Shown: positions 1-6,303 of the stretch, one piece after another
Position numbering within the stretch: position 1 is the first letter of the stretch
How the letters are laid out: every line of letters starts with the position of its first letter
NCBI GenBank assembly: GCA_011321895.1
Contig: DROK01000077.1
Location: 1 to 6,727, forward strand
Direction: 5' to 3'
DNA length: 6,727 nucleotides
Source: Thermodesulfatator atlanticus
GTDB taxonomy: Bacteria; Desulfobacterota; Thermodesulfobacteria; Thermodesulfobacteriales; Thermodesulfatatoraceae
Notes under the pieces: generated by a model
The model's input: the letters and a program-made list of their open reading frames with translations, nothing else
What the model was told of the DNA's origin: nothing
Databases searched by the model: none
Position numbers and translations under genes: made by a program

Positions 1-669
1 AAACTCATCGTCCAGTTCCAGGTCACCCACCTGGCGGTGCATCTCCTTGAGCGCCGCCCGGGCTACCTGGGGATAACGGGGCACCTTGGAGAGTTTGAGG
101 GCTATTTTTTCGTCCCAGTATTTGAAATCAGGCATATAAATATCGATAATGCCTTCCAAAAGCTTAAGGGTTTCAACCTTTTCGTACCCTCCGCAATTAT
201 AAACCAGGGGCACTTTAAGCCCCTTTTCGGCCGCCAGGACCAGGGCCTCCACGATAAAAACAATCTGGTGGGTGGGGGTAACGAAATTTATGTTATGGCA
301 CCCGCGGGCCTGGAGGGCCAGCATCATGCGTGCCAGCTCCTCGATCGTGGTCTCCTCGCCGGAACCAAGGTGGCTGATCTCCCAGTTCTGACAGTAGACA
401 CAGGCCATATTGCAGTAAGTAAAGAAGATGGTCCCTGAGCCACCATACCCCACCAGCGGCCGTTCTTCCCCAAAATGCGGGCCATAGCTAGAAACCACGG
501 GTTTGTCCGCTACCCGACAAAAACCCTTCTCACCCTTTAAGCGATTGACCCCGCATTCGTGCGGACAGAGGCTGCACGCCTCAAGCTGCTGCCTTAGCTG
601 CTCGGCACGCTCTTTTAAGCGACCTTCCCGGTAAAGTTTTAGGTAACCCGGTTCGAAAGAGGCCATCAT
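1..669 (-). CDS. PflX-like radical SAM protein (COG1313 type), C-terminus cut by window edge
   Basis: The 223 visible residues match the PflX/COG1313 group of radical SAM proteins, which resemble pyruvate formate-lyase activating enzyme but whose substrate is not established. Seen: the SAM cluster motif CNMACVYC (Cys86, Cys90, Cys93) that would bind the 4Fe-4S cluster; an N-terminal auxiliary cysteine set (Cys32, Cys35, Cys39, Cys51) typical of this group; and the family-like stretches HNINFVTPTHQ (125-135), PLVYNCGGYE (154-163), DIYMPDFKYW (176-185) and EMHRQVGDLE (209-218). Family members are usually about 290-330 residues, so roughly a quarter lies off the left edge. The start is firm: an in-frame TAA sits two codons upstream of two adjacent ATGs (669 and 666). 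The gene follows the HsdR_N-like gene by 38 bp on the same strand and is probably the third gene of the dnaE operon. A cytoplasmic iron-sulfur enzyme is inferred; its target is unknown. Confidence 0.9.
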   Translation of the reverse strand, partial: MMASFEPGYLKLYREGRLKERAEQLRQQLEACSLCPHECGVNRLKGEKGFCRVADKPVVSSYGPHFGEERPLVGYGGSGTIFFTYCNMACVYCQNWEISHLGSGEETTIEELARMMLALQARGCHNINFVTPTHQIVFIVEALVLAAEKGLKVPLVYNCGGYEKVETLKLLEGIIDIYMPDFKYWDEKIALKLSKVPRYPQVARAALKEMHRQVGDLELDDEF

Positions 670-677
670 TTGTTAGT

Positions 678-694
678 AGGTAGATCCTCTACCT
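678..694 (-). promoter_or_regulatory. Perfect 7-bp hairpin just upstream of the radical SAM start
   Basis: On the minus strand the bases read AGGTAGA-GGA-TCTACCT: two perfectly complementary 7-base arms with a 3-base loop, ending 8 bases before the ATG at 669. The only Shine-Dalgarno-like string nearby (AGAGGA, 690-685) lies within the ascending arm and loop and is 15 bases from the start, too far for normal initiation. No U-run follows, so it is not an intrinsic terminator. It may tune translation or coupling of the downstream gene; this is inference, and a 7-bp repeat could also be chance. Confidence 0.5.
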
Positions 695-707
695 TGATGC
701 TTCCCGG

Positions 708-1223
708 TCACCCGATACCGTCGTAAAAGAAGAGGATCTTCTTTTCCGCCTCAAGCTGTTTCTCAGACAGGGGGCGCGGCTTCTTTTCCTTTAAAATTTT
801 TATCATTTCTTCTCGGGTTGGCAAATCAGCCAGGGACTGGCCAAGGGTCTTTTTAGTATAAGTGTCAAGCACGGAATATTCCTGGCCGTTGGTCTGGACG
901 CATATCGGGGGAGGAGCGGTGGGGTTGAGCAACCGGGCCGCCGCGATGGTTCCTCTTTCCCGGCTTACCACAGAACCCTCGTTTAAGCGAAGGCAAAGGG
1001 CCGGACGGCCTTCAAGCTCTACCACAATGTCGGCCTTGGTATAAAGCCGTTTGCCGGGGATCTCCACAATTATGGGGACCAGGAGCTTGATTTCTTCCGG
1101 ACGATAGCCCTTATTTTCGATGAGGTAACGCACGATTTCTTGGCGTTCCTTGGCGAAAACGTCGGCCTGACACTCGCAAACCCCTTGTTCACACTGGCAG
1201 GTGACCAAACATTCTTCGCTCAT
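708..1223 (-). CDS. Small HsdR N-terminal-domain-like protein with degenerate nuclease motif and Cys-rich N-terminus
   Basis: A 171-residue protein resembling the stand-alone HsdR_N_2 domain (PF13588 type), which derives from the PD-(D/E)XK nuclease domain of type I restriction subunits. Family-like features are RQEIVRYLIENKGY (27-40), KADIVVELEGRP with the acidic Asp65 (63-74), ERGTIAAARLLN (89-100) and VQTNGQEYSVLDT (109-121). Where an active nuclease carries E-x-K after the Asp strand, this protein reads LCLRLNEGS (76-84), with Arg79 and Asn81 in place of Glu and Lys. Cleavage activity is therefore unlikely. The first 18 residues hold Cys5, Cys9, Cys11, Cys16 and Cys18, a possible metal site not expected of the domain. 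No methylase or specificity subunit lies nearby, so this is not a restriction locus. It starts 9 bp after dnaE, and AGGAG (1234-1230) overlaps the dnaE stop, pointing to translational coupling. True function unknown; it may be a nucleic-acid-binding relic of the nuclease fold. Confidence 0.8.
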   Translation of the reverse strand: MSEECLVTCQCEQGVCECQADVFAKERQEIVRYLIENKGYRPEEIKLLVPIIVEIPGKRLYTKADIVVELEGRPALCLRLNEGSVVSRERGTIAAARLLNPTAPPPICVQTNGQEYSVLDTYTKKTLGQSLADLPTREEMIKILKEKKPRPLSEKQLEAEKKILFFYDGIG

Positions 1224-1229
1224 GGTTTA

Positions 1230-1235
1230 CTCCTA
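1230..1235 (-). promoter_or_regulatory. Shine-Dalgarno overlapping the dnaE stop codon
   Basis: Minus-strand TAGGAG: the dnaE stop TAG (1235-1233) shares bases with the AGGAG ribosome binding site of the next gene, whose ATG at 1223 follows after 6 bases. Ribosomes finishing dnaE would end on this site, which supports coupled translation of the two genes. Confidence 0.7.
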
Positions 1236-4200
1236 AAATTGGGCCTGGATTTTTAAGGGCACGTAGCCCAAGATCTCTTCCAGCACGTTGGCCAGTTCGG
1301 GCTTGGGGTCCAGGCGAAAAGACCCATCAAGGTCTACCAATACCTCCCCTTCGGAAAATTTCAAAAGCATCTCTACCGGAAACTTCCCCGAAGTAGAAGA
1401 AAGGATGTCCCGGAGGGCGTGAAGCTGACGAGGATTCATCTCTTCAGCCTCAAGGACCAGGACTATCTTGCCCGACAGCACCTCCGGGGCGGCAGAGAGG
1501 GGGACTATCTTTTCCGCCACGATTTTGGGCCCCCGGTCGTCTTTTTCAAAGCGCCCGGTGACAAAGACCAGCCCCTTCTCCTCCAGGAGTTCTTCACTCT
1601 TGCGGAAAAGTTCAGGAAAAATGAGGACCTCGATACCTTCTTCGCCGTCTTCCAGTTTGGCAATGGCCATGCGCTCCCCTCTCCGGGTGGTTTTCACTTT
1701 AACTTCAGCCACCGCACCCCCCAGGGCCACCTTCTGGCCAGGTGCCAGGTCCTTGACCGTGGCCACGGTGTAAGGGGTGAGAAGCTTTAGCCATTCCCGG
1801 TATGGTTCCAGGGGGTGGCCGCTAAAATAAAACCCCAGGGCCTCCCGCTCGTATTTCAACTTGAGGTTAGTATCCCATTCGGGAAGAGAGGGGATCTTGA
1901 AGGGGCCTGCGTCATGGTTACTGGCATTGGCCATCAGGTCAAAAATGGATTTTTGCCCCTGGTCCAGGGCCTTGCGCCGGCTCTGGGCCCAATCAAGCAT
2001 TTCTTCCAACACACTCATGAGCGCTGCCCGGCTGTGCCCAAAAGAATCAAAGGCCCCGGCTTTTATTAAGGCCTCAATAACCCGTCTGTTTACCTTCTTG
2101 AGATCCACCCTCAGGCAGAAATCCTCAAAGGACTTAAAGGGACCCTCTTCCCGGGCCCGAATGATCTCCTCAATGGCTCCCTCCCCTACGTTTTTCACCG
2201 CCGCCAGTCCGAAGCGGATCTTGCCCTCCTTGATGGCAAAACCCACTTCACTCTCGTTGATGTCCGGGGGCAGGAGCTCAAGGCCCATCTGTTTACATAC
2301 CGAGACGTATTTCACTACCTGATCCGTATTCCCCATTTCATAGGAGAGAAGGGCGGTCATATAACAGAGGGGGTAATGGGCCTTGAGATAGGCCGTCTGG
2401 TAGGCTACCAGGGCGTAGGCTGCCGAATGACTCTTGTTAAAACCATAGCCGGCAAATTTTTCCATCAAATCAAAGATTTGCACCGCCTTTTCCTCAGGAA
2501 TGCCCCGGGCCACCGCCCCTTTTACGAAACGTTCCTTCTGGGCCGCCATCACCTCCGGCTTCTTTTTCCCCATGGCCCGGCGCAAAATATCAGCTTCACC
2601 CAGGCTATAGCCAGCCAGTACCTGGGCGATCTTCATTACCTGTTCCTGGTAAACTATGACCCCGTAAGTTTCTTTGAGGATGGGCTCAAGCTCCGGCAGG
2701 AGGTATTTGACCTCGATCTCGCCGTGTTTGGCCTTGACGTATTGGTCCACCATCCCTGATTCCAGGGGCCCGGGGCGATAAAGCGCCAGGATGGCGATGA
2801 GGTCGTTAAACTCGGAAGGTTTCATGCGCACGAGCAATTCTTTCATCCCCGCAGATTCCAGCTGGAACACGCCGTCGGTATCCCCCCGCCGCAAAAGTTC
2901 GTAAGTCTTTTCGTCATCCAGGGGGAGCCGGTCCAGGTCAAGGCTGACCCCGTAATGTTCTTTTACCAGTTGAACGGCGTGGTCAATGATGGTGAGGGTC
3001 TTCAGGCCCAAGAAATCGAACTTGATGAGGCCCACTTTTTCCACGGCCTTCATGTCAAACTGGGTGACGATTTCATCTTCTTCACCCTTCATGAGGGGAC
3101 AATAATTGGTGATGGGGGCGTCGGAGATGACCACGCCGGCGGCGTGGGTAGAGGAATGGCGGGGCAGCCCCTCAAGGGCCATGGCGATGGCCATCAACTC
3201 CCTTACTTTTTCGTCCTTTTCCACCAGCTCGCGCAGGCGGGGCTCGGTGGCCAGGGCTTCTTTGAGGGTTATGCCCAGGGTTTCCGGAATAAGCTTGGCG
3301 ATTTTATCCACCTGAGGATACGGCATCCCCAGGGCACGCCCCACGTCCCGCACCACCGCCCGGGCCTTCATCTGCCCGAAGGTGGCAATCTGGGCCACGA
3401 AATCCCGACCACCGTACTTTTCCCGGACATAGCGGATAACTTCTTCTCTGCGGCGCATGCAGAAATCAACGTCTATGTCCGGGAGGCTTGCCCGTTCCAC
3501 GTTTAAAAATCGCTCAAAAAGCAACCCGTAACGGAGCGGGTCCAGATTAGTGATCCCCATGGCGTAGGCCACCAAAGAGCCGGCCGCCGATCCTCGACCG
3601 GGCCCCACCGGGATTCCCCTTTCCTTGGCCCAGGCGATAAAATCGGCCACTACCAGGAAATAACTGGCAAAGCCCTTCTGTTTGATCACTTCCAATTCGT
3701 AATCAAGCCGCCTGCGGTATTCTTCTTCACTGGCCGCTAGCCCTGGCCACTCTTTGAGTTCTGCAAGCCTTTTTTCAAAACCGGCCCGGGCCTTCTCCTC
3801 AAAGACCTCCTCGTAAGTCTGCCCTTCCGGCAGGGGATAGCGAGGAAAGTGGTGTCTGCCCAGTTCAAGCTCCAGCTCACAACGCTCAGCGATGCGCAGT
3901 GTATTTTCCACCGCCTCCGGACACCAGGAAAAACGCCTCTTCATCTCTTCCGGGGAAGCAAAATAGAGCTTGTCGGTGGAAAAACGCATGCGGTTCTCGT
4001 CCGTCACCACCCGGTTGGTCTGAATACAGAGGAGCACATCGTGGACCCGGGCGTCTTCGGGACGCAGATAATGACAGTCATTGGTGGCCACCAGGGGAAG
4101 CTTCAGTTCTTCAGCCAGCTCCACCAGGACCTCGTTGACCCTCTTTTGTTCAGGCAGATCATTTTCCTGGAGTTCCAGGTAAAAACGCCCCGGGAAAATG

Positions 4201-4694
4201 GCGGCATATTCTTGCGCCAGGGCCCGGGCCTTATCCCTTTGCCCCCGCAGGATGGCCGCCGGAATCTCACCGTGGAGACAGGCCGAGAGGGCAATCAAGC
4301 CCTCCCCGTAGCGCCGTAAAAGCTCTTTATCCACCCTGGGCTTCCAGTAGAACCCTTCGAAATTGGCCAGCGTTATGAGTTTTAAGAGGTTGCGGTAGCC
4401 CGTCTCATTTTCGCAAAGGAGGATTAAATGATACCCCGCCTCGTGGGCGCTTTTGGCCTTGCGGTCAAAACGGGAGCCGGGGGCCACGTAAACCTCGCAG
4501 CCCAGAATGGGTTTGATCCCATAATCTCTGGCCATTTCATAAAAATGAATGAGCCCGTAAAGGGCCCCGTGATCCGTGATGGCCACACTTTCGTACCCAT
4601 ATTCCTTGGCCAGGGGAAAAAGGTCCTTTAGCCGGATAGCCCCGTCTAAAAGACTCCATTCGGTGTGTAAGTGAAGGTGCACAAAATCTGCCAT
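1233..4694 (-). CDS. dnaE: DNA polymerase III alpha subunit (DnaE1 type)
   Basis: Replicative DNA polymerase of the C family, 1153 residues, close to the usual 1100-1200. Domains in order: N-terminal PHP domain (about 4-275) with metal-ligand candidates His6/8/10, Asp41-His42, Glu67, His89, Cys139, His141, Asp206 and His208; palm, thumb and fingers with GPGRGSAAGS (364-373), catalytic PDIDVDF (Asp406 and Asp408), HSSTHAAG (513-520) and the third catalytic Asp560 in KFDFLGLKTL; a helix-hairpin-helix region around 860-885; a beta-clamp-binding motif QKSIF (914-918); an OB fold (about 985-1060); and a C-terminal tau-binding-like region. The full set of PHP ligands suggests a metal-dependent proofreading exonuclease like that of Thermus DnaE. 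I chose the ATG at 4694 because GGGGAGGTGG ends 2 bases before it, the family N-terminus MADFVHLHLHTEWS begins there, and a promoter lies between it and the longer-frame start at 4748. First gene of a probable three-gene operon. Confidence 0.98.
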   Translation of the reverse strand: MADFVHLHLHTEWSLLDGAIRLKDLFPLAKEYGYESVAITDHGALYGLIHFYEMARDYGIKPILGCEVYVAPGSRFDRKAKSAHEAGYHLILLCENETGYRNLLKLITLANFEGFYWKPRVDKELLRRYGEGLIALSACLHGEIPAAILRGQRDKARALAQEYAAIFPGRFYLELQENDLPEQKRVNEVLVELAEELKLPLVATNDCHYLRPEDARVHDVLLCIQTNRVVTDENRMRFSTDKLYFASPEEMKRRFSWCPEAVENTLRIAERCELELELGRHHFPRYPLPEGQTYEEVFEEKARAGFEKRLAELKEWPGLAASEEEYRRRLDYELEVIKQKGFASYFLVVADFIAWAKERGIPVGPGRGSAAGSLVAYAMGITNLDPLRYGLLFERFLNVERASLPDIDVDFCMRRREEVIRYVREKYGGRDFVAQIATFGQMKARAVVRDVGRALGMPYPQVDKIAKLIPETLGITLKEALATEPRLRELVEKDEKVRELMAIAMALEGLPRHSSTHAAGVVISDAPITNYCPLMKGEEDEIVTQFDMKAVEKVGLIKFDFLGLKTLTIIDHAVQLVKEHYGVSLDLDRLPLDDEKTYELLRRGDTDGVFQLESAGMKELLVRMKPSEFNDLIAILALYRPGPLESGMVDQYVKAKHGEIEVKYLLPELEPILKETYGVIVYQEQVMKIAQVLAGYSLGEADILRRAMGKKKPEVMAAQKERFVKGAVARGIPEEKAVQIFDLMEKFAGYGFNKSHSAAYALVAYQTAYLKAHYPLCYMTALLSYEMGNTDQVVKYVSVCKQMGLELLPPDINESEVGFAIKEGKIRFGLAAVKNVGEGAIEEIIRAREEGPFKSFEDFCLRVDLKKVNRRVIEALIKAGAFDSFGHSRAALMSVLEEMLDWAQSRRKALDQGQKSIFDLMANASNHDAGPFKIPSLPEWDTNLKLKYEREALGFYFSGHPLEPYREWLKLLTPYTVATVKDLAPGQKVALGGAVAEVKVKTTRRGERMAIAKLEDGEEGIEVLIFPELFRKSEELLEEKGLVFVTGRFEKDDRGPKIVAEKIVPLSAAPEVLSGKIVLVLEAEEMNPRQLHALRDILSSTSGKFPVEMLLKFSEGEVLVDLDGSFRLDPKPELANVLEEILGYVPLKIQAQF

Positions 4695-4696
4695 CG

Positions 4697-4706
4697 CCAC
4701 CTCCCC
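4697..4706 (-). promoter_or_regulatory. Shine-Dalgarno fixing the dnaE start
   Basis: Minus-strand GGGGAGGTGG; its core GGAGGT (4704-4699) is 4 bases before the ATG at 4694. No comparable site precedes the longer-frame start at 4748. Confidence 0.75.
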
Positions 4707-4719
4707 AAAACTCTCCTTT

Positions 4720-4748
4720 AAGATAGCGCGCCCCGGCCTTAAACTCAA
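4720..4748 (-). promoter_or_regulatory. Candidate sigma-70 promoter of the dnaE operon
   Basis: On the minus strand, TTGAGT (4748-4743, four of six consensus -35 bases) is followed by a 17-base spacer and TATCTT (4725-4720, four of six consensus -10 bases). Transcription would begin near 4713 and leave a leader of about 20 bases carrying the dnaE Shine-Dalgarno. Assigned by eye. The spacing and position are good, but the hexamers are only partial matches. Confidence 0.45.
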
Positions 4749-4760
4749 GAAAAATTATTA

Positions 4761-4789
4761 TTGACTTAAAGATATTTTTTGTTTAGATG
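4761..4789 (+). promoter_or_regulatory. Candidate promoter of the rubredoxin gene
   Basis: TTGACT (4761-4766) matches five of six consensus -35 bases and lies in a strongly AT-rich tract. The best-spaced -10 candidate is TAGATG (4784-4789, 17-base spacer), which is weak. A better-looking TATAAC (4793-4798) is 26 bases from the -35 element and so poorly spaced. The promoter is plausible from location, but its -10 element is uncertain. Confidence 0.3.
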
Positions 4790-4807
4790 TTTTATAACAA
4801 ATTTTAT

Positions 4808-4813
4808 GGAGGT
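4808..4813 (+). promoter_or_regulatory. Shine-Dalgarno fixing the rubredoxin start
   Basis: GGAGGT lies 4 bases before the ATG at 4818. It supports this start over the upstream in-frame TTG at 4779 and ATG at 4806, which would add residues not seen in rubredoxins. Confidence 0.8.
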
Positions 4814-4817
4814 CCTT

Positions 4818-4979
4818 ATGAAAAAATATCAGTGCCAGATGTGCGGCTACATTTACGACCCGGAAAAAGGTGACCCCAAAAATAACATTCCACCCGGCAC
4901 CCCCTTTGAGAATCTACCGGAAGATTGGACCTGTCCTTCCTGTGCCGCCCCTAAAGGGGCTTTTAAACCTTTGAGTTAG
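4818..4979 (+). CDS. Rubredoxin
   Basis: A 53-residue one-iron electron carrier of normal rubredoxin size, with no signal peptide and so cytoplasmic. The four iron-ligating cysteines lie in two CxxC knuckles, CQMCGYIYD (Cys6, Cys9) and CPSCAAPK (Cys39, Cys42). The usual Gly after the last Cys is Ala here. Between them are the family-typical Tyr-Asp-Pro, [10 protein letters not shown] and a Trp just before the second knuckle (Asp-Trp-Thr-Cys). In anaerobes such proteins commonly pass electrons to oxygen- or peroxide-reducing enzymes such as rubrerythrin or superoxide reductase; no such partner is in the window, so the partner is unknown. The gene is monocistronic here: divergent from dnaE and convergent with fdhD, with the last codons of both overlapping. 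A terminator-like hairpin lies inside its 3' end. No symbol is assigned because several rub-type names exist. Confidence 0.97.
   Translation: MKKYQCQMCGYIYDPEKGDPKNNIPPGTPFENLPEDWTCPSCAAPKGAFKPLS
4947..4964 (+). terminator. Intrinsic-terminator-like hairpin inside the rubredoxin 3' end
   Basis: GCCCC-TAAA-GGGGC followed directly by TTTT: a perfect 5-bp GC-rich stem, a 4-base loop and a short T tract on the plus strand. It sits 12 bases before the rubredoxin stop codon, within codons for Ala-Pro-Lys-Gly-Ala-Phe. Termination at the T tract would yield a message without a stop codon, so the match may be chance imposed by the conserved protein sequence, or the transcript may normally extend past it. 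On the minus strand no T tract follows, so it would not serve fdhD. Confidence 0.35.
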
Positions 4980-5746
4980 GGGATCAAGACGCGTTCCGGG
5001 GCGGTAAAGATATTTATCCGCTCCGGACGCGCGTAACAGATAAGGGTAAGCCCTGCCTTCTGGGCGATTTCAAGGCCGAGGGAAGAAGTGGCCGTGCGGG
5101 ACATCACGATAGGGATCCCTACCCGGGCGCATTTAAGCACCATGTCTGAGGTCAGGCGCCCGGTAGTATATATGGCCCCCCGGGGGCTGGCCTTACCCAT
5201 CAAAATGGCCCCTACCACCTTGTCTACGGCGTTGTGTCGCCCCACGTCTTCGTAAAAAAGCCGGAGACGGCCCCCCTCCCAAAACCCGCAGGCGTGTACG
5301 CAATGGGTCCTGAGGCCAAGGTCGGAGGCCTTGAGTACGGCCAAGATAAATTCTCTTATTTCAGCAAGTGATATCTGGTAATCGGCCAGTGGTCTAAAAG
5401 CCTTTTCCAGGAAGTCGCGAGAGATCTTCCCCGTCCCTCCGCAACCAGAAGTTACGATGAGGTCTTTGCCTTCAACCCGGTCTACGTCGGCGTACACAAA
5501 AATGCTCCCTTTTTCGTGGCAGAGACGGACTTCTTTAAATACTTCGGGCTCCTCAAAATAGCCCTGGGCAAAAAGATAACCCACCCCGAACTCCTCAAGC
5601 CCGGTGGGAAGCACCATGGAGGTGCCTATGGGCTCTTCGTTCAAATATATCCGGTAGGGTCTTTCAAAGATTACTTCTTCTAAGCGCTCTTCTTCTTTTT
5701 GGGGCGTTTTTACCAGGCTTTTATGGGTCAGGGTAAGGGTAATCAT
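4976..5746 (-). CDS. fdhD: FdhD, formate dehydrogenase accessory sulfurtransferase
   Basis: A 256-residue protein, near the family's usual 260-280. FdhD relays sulfur from a cysteine desulfurase to the molybdenum or tungsten bis-MGD cofactor of formate dehydrogenase, which is needed for activity. Seen: [12 protein letters not shown] (29-40), TSGCGGTGK (99-107) at the active-site loop, [15 protein letters not shown] (165-179), [19 protein letters not shown] (194-212) and a C-terminal [11 protein letters not shown] (243-253). The active-site motif carries Cys102, but the position of the second Cys of the CxxC known from E. coli is Thr105. Extra cysteines occur at 149 and 153 (HCVHAC). The ATG at 5746 is the first possible start after an in-frame TAG, with only AAAGG directly abutting it as a poor ribosome site. 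No formate dehydrogenase genes are in the window. The stop codon overlaps that of convergent rubredoxin. Confidence 0.95.
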   Translation of the reverse strand: MITLTLTHKSLVKTPQKEEERLEEVIFERPYRIYLNEEPIGTSMVLPTGLEEFGVGYLFAQGYFEEPEVFKEVRLCHEKGSIFVYADVDRVEGKDLIVTSGCGGTGKISRDFLEKAFRPLADYQISLAEIREFILAVLKASDLGLRTHCVHACGFWEGGRLRLFYEDVGRHNAVDKVVGAILMGKASPRGAIYTTGRLTSDMVLKCARVGIPIVMSRTATSSLGLEIAQKAGLTLICYARPERINIFTAPERVLIP

Positions 5747-5814
5747 CCTTTGAAGATCGTCTTTTTTCGTCTAGTTTAAGCCCATGAAAGGTTGACCCAC
5801 AAGAGGAGGAAGCC
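5747..5814. promoter_or_regulatory. Divergent intergenic region between fdhD and the thioesterase
   Basis: These 68 bases must hold any promoters for both flanking genes. I see only weak hexamers: TTGTGG (5802-5797) with TAAACT (5778-5773) towards fdhD, and TTGAAG (5750-5755) with TAGTTT (5772-5777) towards the thioesterase. AGGAGG (5804-5809), five bases before the ATG at 5815, is a clear ribosome site for the thioesterase. No convincing operator is visible. Confidence 0.3.
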
Positions 5815-6264
5815 ATGAAACTACCTGAAGATCCCCAGGCACGGGCAGAGGCCATCGCGGCCTTCATGAGGATTCACGACCAACTGGCCGTAGAATATGA
5901 CTTGAAGCTTGAAAAAGTAGGCCCCGGGTTAGCGGAAGTAAGCCTTACGGTGCAGGAAAAGATGTTAAATGCCGTCAGGCTCTGTCACGGCGGCGTGATC
6001 TTTGCCCTGGCTGATTTTGCCTTCGCGGTGGCGGCCAATAGCCACGGCCAGGTTGCGGTAGCCCTTTCTGCTCATATCTCATACCCGGCCCCGGCCCGCC
6101 CGGGTGACCGCCTGATAGCCACCGCCCGGGAAGTGGCCCGTACCCGCCGCACCGGTCTTTACCAGGTGGAAGTCCGCCGAGAAGACGGTACCCTGGTGGC
6201 CCTCTTTACGGGAAACGTCTTCGTGAGAGACGACAGCCTGGCCGACTGGATGGCCAAATCATAA
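5815..6264 (+). CDS. PaaI-family hotdog-fold acyl-CoA thioesterase
   Basis: A 149-residue cytoplasmic protein of the PaaI/YbgC hotdog thioesterase class, which hydrolyses acyl- or aryl-CoA thioesters to free acid and CoA. The family core is visible: Asn52, then CHGGVIFALADFAFAVAAN (57-75) with His58-Gly59-Gly60 and the candidate catalytic Asp67, followed by the hotdog strands ISYPAPARPGDRLIATAREV (88-107), RRTGLYQVEVRREDG (111-125) and TLVALFTGNVFVR (126-138). Length is normal for the family, and AGGAGG sits five bases before the start. No phenylacetate genes are present, so a phenylacetyl-CoA role should not be assumed and the substrate is unknown. It is divergent from fdhD. Codon use is GC-rich (a sampled stretch near 6061-6120 is about 72 percent G+C). 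Class assignment is sure; substrate is not. Confidence 0.92.
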   Translation: MKLPEDPQARAEAIAAFMRIHDQLAVEYDLKLEKVGPGLAEVSLTVQEKMLNAVRLCHGGVIFALADFAFAVAANSHGQVAVALSAHISYPAPARPGDRLIATAREVARTRRTGLYQVEVRREDGTLVALFTGNVFVRDDSLADWMAKS

Positions 6265-6303
6265 AAAAATGGCAAATAGGGCCTTTGATTGTATATCATC
6301 TTT

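Noticed and set aside
37..438. A 133-codon plus-strand open frame near the left edge
   Set aside because: It is antisense to the radical SAM gene, whose cysteine motifs and family-wide conservation on the minus strand are unmistakable.
708..1223. A functional type I restriction system
   Set aside because: Only the HsdR N-terminal domain is present, without helicase motor, methylase or specificity subunit, and its nuclease motif is degenerate.
1419..2322. Several overlapping plus-strand open frames opposite the dnaE C-terminal half
   Set aside because: They overlap each other in different frames and mirror dnaE codons; low-complexity composition and no motifs.
2955..3506. A 183-codon plus-strand open frame opposite dnaE
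   Set aside because: It lies wholly antisense to the conserved dnaE palm region, has no family resemblance or ribosome site, and its His/Gly-rich composition reflects the reverse of dnaE codons.
3849..4319. A 156-codon plus-strand open frame opposite the dnaE PHP domain
   Set aside because: Antisense shadow of dnaE with no recognisable motifs and no upstream ribosome site.
4695..4748. An 18-codon N-terminal extension of dnaE starting at 4748
   Set aside because: It covers the candidate promoter, has no ribosome site, and precedes the conserved family N-terminus, which has a strong Shine-Dalgarno of its own.
6265..6303. A terminator after the thioesterase gene
   Set aside because: The A-rich bases and the weak GGC/GCC pairing do not form a stable stem followed by a T tract.
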